The notes beneath the pieces were generated by a model. It did no database searches and was not told the origin of the DNA. It saw nothing but the letters and a program-made list of their open reading frames with translations. Below, piece after piece: positions 4,697 through 6,402 of a stretch of DNA of 6,402 nucleotides (its first letter is position 1; every line of letters starts with the position of its first letter). Where the stretch lies: NCBI GenBank assembly GCA_002746425.1, contig NVXB01000041.1, forward strand, positions 28,639-35,040, read 5' to 3'. The stretch comes from Hyphomicrobiales bacterium. GTDB taxonomy: Bacteria; Pseudomonadota; Alphaproteobacteria; Rhizobiales; GCA-2746425. A program made the translations under genes and the position numbers.

Positions 4697-6402
4697 ATGA
4701 TGGGCAAAAGCCATATGTTGCAACGCATTGATCGCTTTGGCGAACGTATCTCTTTCTGGATGTCCTTGCTGGCCTCGTCCACCATTGCCTTTTTCATGCT
4801 GCTGATTTGCACGGAAATCATCCTTCGAGGCCTGTTCTCATACCCGCTCAAAGGCGTGCAGGACTTTGTAACCTACGCGATTGTCGCTTGCATTTTTGTC
4901 CAGCTAGGCAGCTGCGTGCGTGGTGACAAACTAATCGCCGCTGATTTCTTGATGATCAACTGGATCGACCATCGCCCTATACTAGCCAATGGCGCACGCG
5001 CCGTGTTCTTCATCACCGCCACCTGGATCATGTGGCGCGCCTCAATCTGGCTGTGGAATGATTTTTCAAAGTCGCTGCGCACCCACGAATTTACGGGCGC
5101 GATTGGCGCTTTCCAGCTCACCATATGGCCTTTTAAACTCGCGGTGGCCGTCGGCTGCATCTATGCCACCATCGAGATTGGCCGAAAAGCCATCATGTAT
5201 CTGTGGCAATTCAAAACCTCCATCGGCAAGGGCGATTTGATCCGCAATGGCGCTCTTGGCCTGGCTTTTCTGCTGCTGATTATGGGCCTGTTTGTTTATT
5301 TCCTTGGCTCATCCAATCTATCCCCGGTTTATATCGGCCTGCTCTGCTTTGCCGGGCTGTTCTTTTTGGTGGCCTGCGGCATGCCCGTGGCCTTTGCGCT
5401 GTTCGCCATGGCCTTTATCGGCATTTGGTTCACGCGTGGGCGTTTTAACATTGCCAACAACGCGCTGGGCCTTGCCTCCGCTGGCGCAACCAGAGCCTTT
5501 GCTTTTGGCGTTGTGCCGCTGTTTGTCATGATGGGGCTTATATTGGACCGCGCCGGGGTTGGCCGCGATGCGTTTCAGGTTGCCGTTGTCATGCTGCACC
5601 GGGTCCGCGGCGGACTTGGCATCGCCACCGTTGCCGCCAACGCCGTGTTTGCCGCCATCACCGGCAGCTCCATTGCCTCTGCCGCCGTGTTCAGCCGCAT
5701 CGCCATTGGCCCTATGGTCGAGGCTGGCTATACGCGCCGCTTTGCCGTTGGCGTCGTCGCAGGATCTTCGGTGCTTGGCATGCTCATTCCGCCCAGCCTG
5801 CTCTTGATTGTCTATGGCCTTCTGTCAGAAGTCTCCATCGGCAAACTATTTGTTGCAGCCATCATTCCAGGCTTATTGCTGGCTTTTTCCTTCGGTGTTC
5901 TCAATGTTCTTTTGGCAACTTACGCCAAGGATTTTGTCGGCGAAATCAAACAGATCGACACCACTAAAATGCCCTTAAAGCAAATGGTGCTTCGCCTGGC
6001 CCCCATCATATTCCTGATTTTCCTGATCATGGGCGGCATTTATGGTGGGTTTTTCAGCCCTACCGAGGCTGGCGCTGTGGGTGCCTTTGGCGCATTTCTA
6101 GTGGCCTTCTTCAAACGCAAATTAACGCTGGATGTCATCAAGGCAGTAATTCTCGACACCGGCTATATTGCCGCGGGCATTTTGTTTCTCATCACTGCCG
6201 CCAACATGTTTGCCAGCATGCTGGCCCAGTCGACTTTGCCCATGCAAATGACCGGCTTTATCGGCTCGGCCAATCTATCTTTCTTTGGCTTCATGATTGC
6301 CTATCTGGCCATCGTGCTGCTGCTGGGCATGATACTGGATTCGGTATCGATCATGCTGATCATCCTGCCGGTTGCCCTGCCCGTGGTGCAAGCCTTTGGC
6401 GG
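4697..6402 (+). CDS. dctQM: TRAP transporter fused small-large permease (DctQM), 3' end cut off
   Basis: The frame is open from ATG 4697 to the right edge (568 codons, no stop in the window). An in-frame TAA at 4682 limits how far upstream it can start. ATGs at 4697, 4700 and 4715 all fit and none has a clear Shine-Dalgarno. Residues 1 to about 180 are a DctQ domain with four hydrophobic segments (about 20-47, 57-75, 99-120, 137-160) and the conserved RGDKLIAADF region. A fifth segment (about 186-205) probably serves as the linker helix seen in fused permeases. From about 210 on is DctM: CGMPVAFAL, FAAITGSS (318-325), a GY loop, IPPS (364-367) followed by IVYG, FSPTEAG (453-459), and LGMILDS (543-549). 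These match the Na+-coupled elevator core. The inner-membrane protein should import the ligand of the upstream binding protein using the sodium gradient. Only the last transmembrane part appears to be missing. Confidence 0.93.
   Translation, partial: MMGKSHMLQRIDRFGERISFWMSLLASSTIAFFMLLICTEIILRGLFSYPLKGVQDFVTYAIVACIFVQLGSCVRGDKLIAADFLMINWIDHRPILANGARAVFFITATWIMWRASIWLWNDFSKSLRTHEFTGAIGAFQLTIWPFKLAVAVGCIYATIEIGRKAIMYLWQFKTSIGKGDLIRNGALGLAFLLLIMGLFVYFLGSSNLSPVYIGLLCFAGLFFLVACGMPVAFALFAMAFIGIWFTRGRFNIANNALGLASAGATRAFAFGVVPLFVMMGLILDRAGVGRDAFQVAVVMLHRVRGGLGIATVAANAVFAAITGSSIASAAVFSRIAIGPMVEAGYTRRFAVGVVAGSSVLGMLIPPSLLLIVYGLLSEVSIGKLFVAAIIPGLLLAFSFGVLNVLLATYAKDFVGEIKQIDTTKMPLKQMVLRLAPIIFLIFLIMGGIYGGFFSPTEAGAVGAFGAFLVAFFKRKLTLDVIKAVILDTGYIAAGILFLITAANMFASMLAQSTLPMQMTGFIGSANLSFFGFMIAYLAIVLLLGMILDSVSIMLIILPVALPVVQAFG

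Noticed and set aside
4989..5807. Several short plus-strand frames inside the permease gene
   Set aside because: They are alternative frames of the continuous DctQM reading frame, which shows TRAP permease motifs throughout.
4697..6402. Separate dctQ and dctM genes
   Set aside because: Codon-by-codon reading shows no stop between the Q and M domains; the frame is continuous, with an extra hydrophobic linker as in known fused permeases.

Overview
The window reads as one co-directional (+ strand) catabolic and transport cluster from a Gram-negative bacterium, most likely an alphaproteobacterium. The evidence for this is moderately GC-rich codon use, a TRAP transporter with a fused QM permease, a BKACE/DUF849 enzyme, tight gene spacing and a Tat-type leader on the periplasmic binding protein. 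This is inference; there is no rRNA or marker gene to fix the taxon.

Layout: (1) 1-435, the C-terminal half of an intradiol (hydroxyquinol/catechol-type) ring-cleavage dioxygenase, cut by the left edge; (2) 442-1191, a classical SDR oxidoreductase; (3) 1192-2067, a BKACE (beta-keto acid cleavage enzyme, DUF849) whose GTG start directly abuts the SDR stop; (4) 2090-3082, a zinc-free MDR/quinone-oxidoreductase-like enzyme; (5) 3095-3427, a small cupin whose usual metal ligands all look replaced; (6) a 115-base gap holding a GAAA-loop hairpin just before a strong Shine-Dalgarno; (7) 3543-4628, a DctP-type TRAP solute-binding protein; (8) a 68-base gap with a 12-bp stem-loop; (9) 4697 to the right edge, a fused DctQM TRAP permease, incomplete at its C-terminus. 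The last gene has no stop inside the window. No mobile elements, CRISPR arrays, tRNA or rRNA were seen, and no convincing sigma-70 promoter.

How the genes may work together: the TRAP system would import an organic acid, probably an aromatic acid or a derivative. The dioxygenase would open a hydroxylated ring. If its substrate is hydroxyquinol, the product is maleylacetate, which becomes 3-oxoadipate after reduction of an enone double bond. A BKACE could condense 3-oxoadipate with acetyl-CoA to give succinyl-CoA and acetoacetate, replacing the usual CoA-transferase plus thiolase pair. The MDR protein is a chemically reasonable enone reductase for the middle step. No substrate is proven by the sequence. 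This alternative lower pathway is the most interesting hypothesis here, followed by the metal-ligand-less cupin and a TRAP binding protein that lacks the near-universal ligand-binding arginine.
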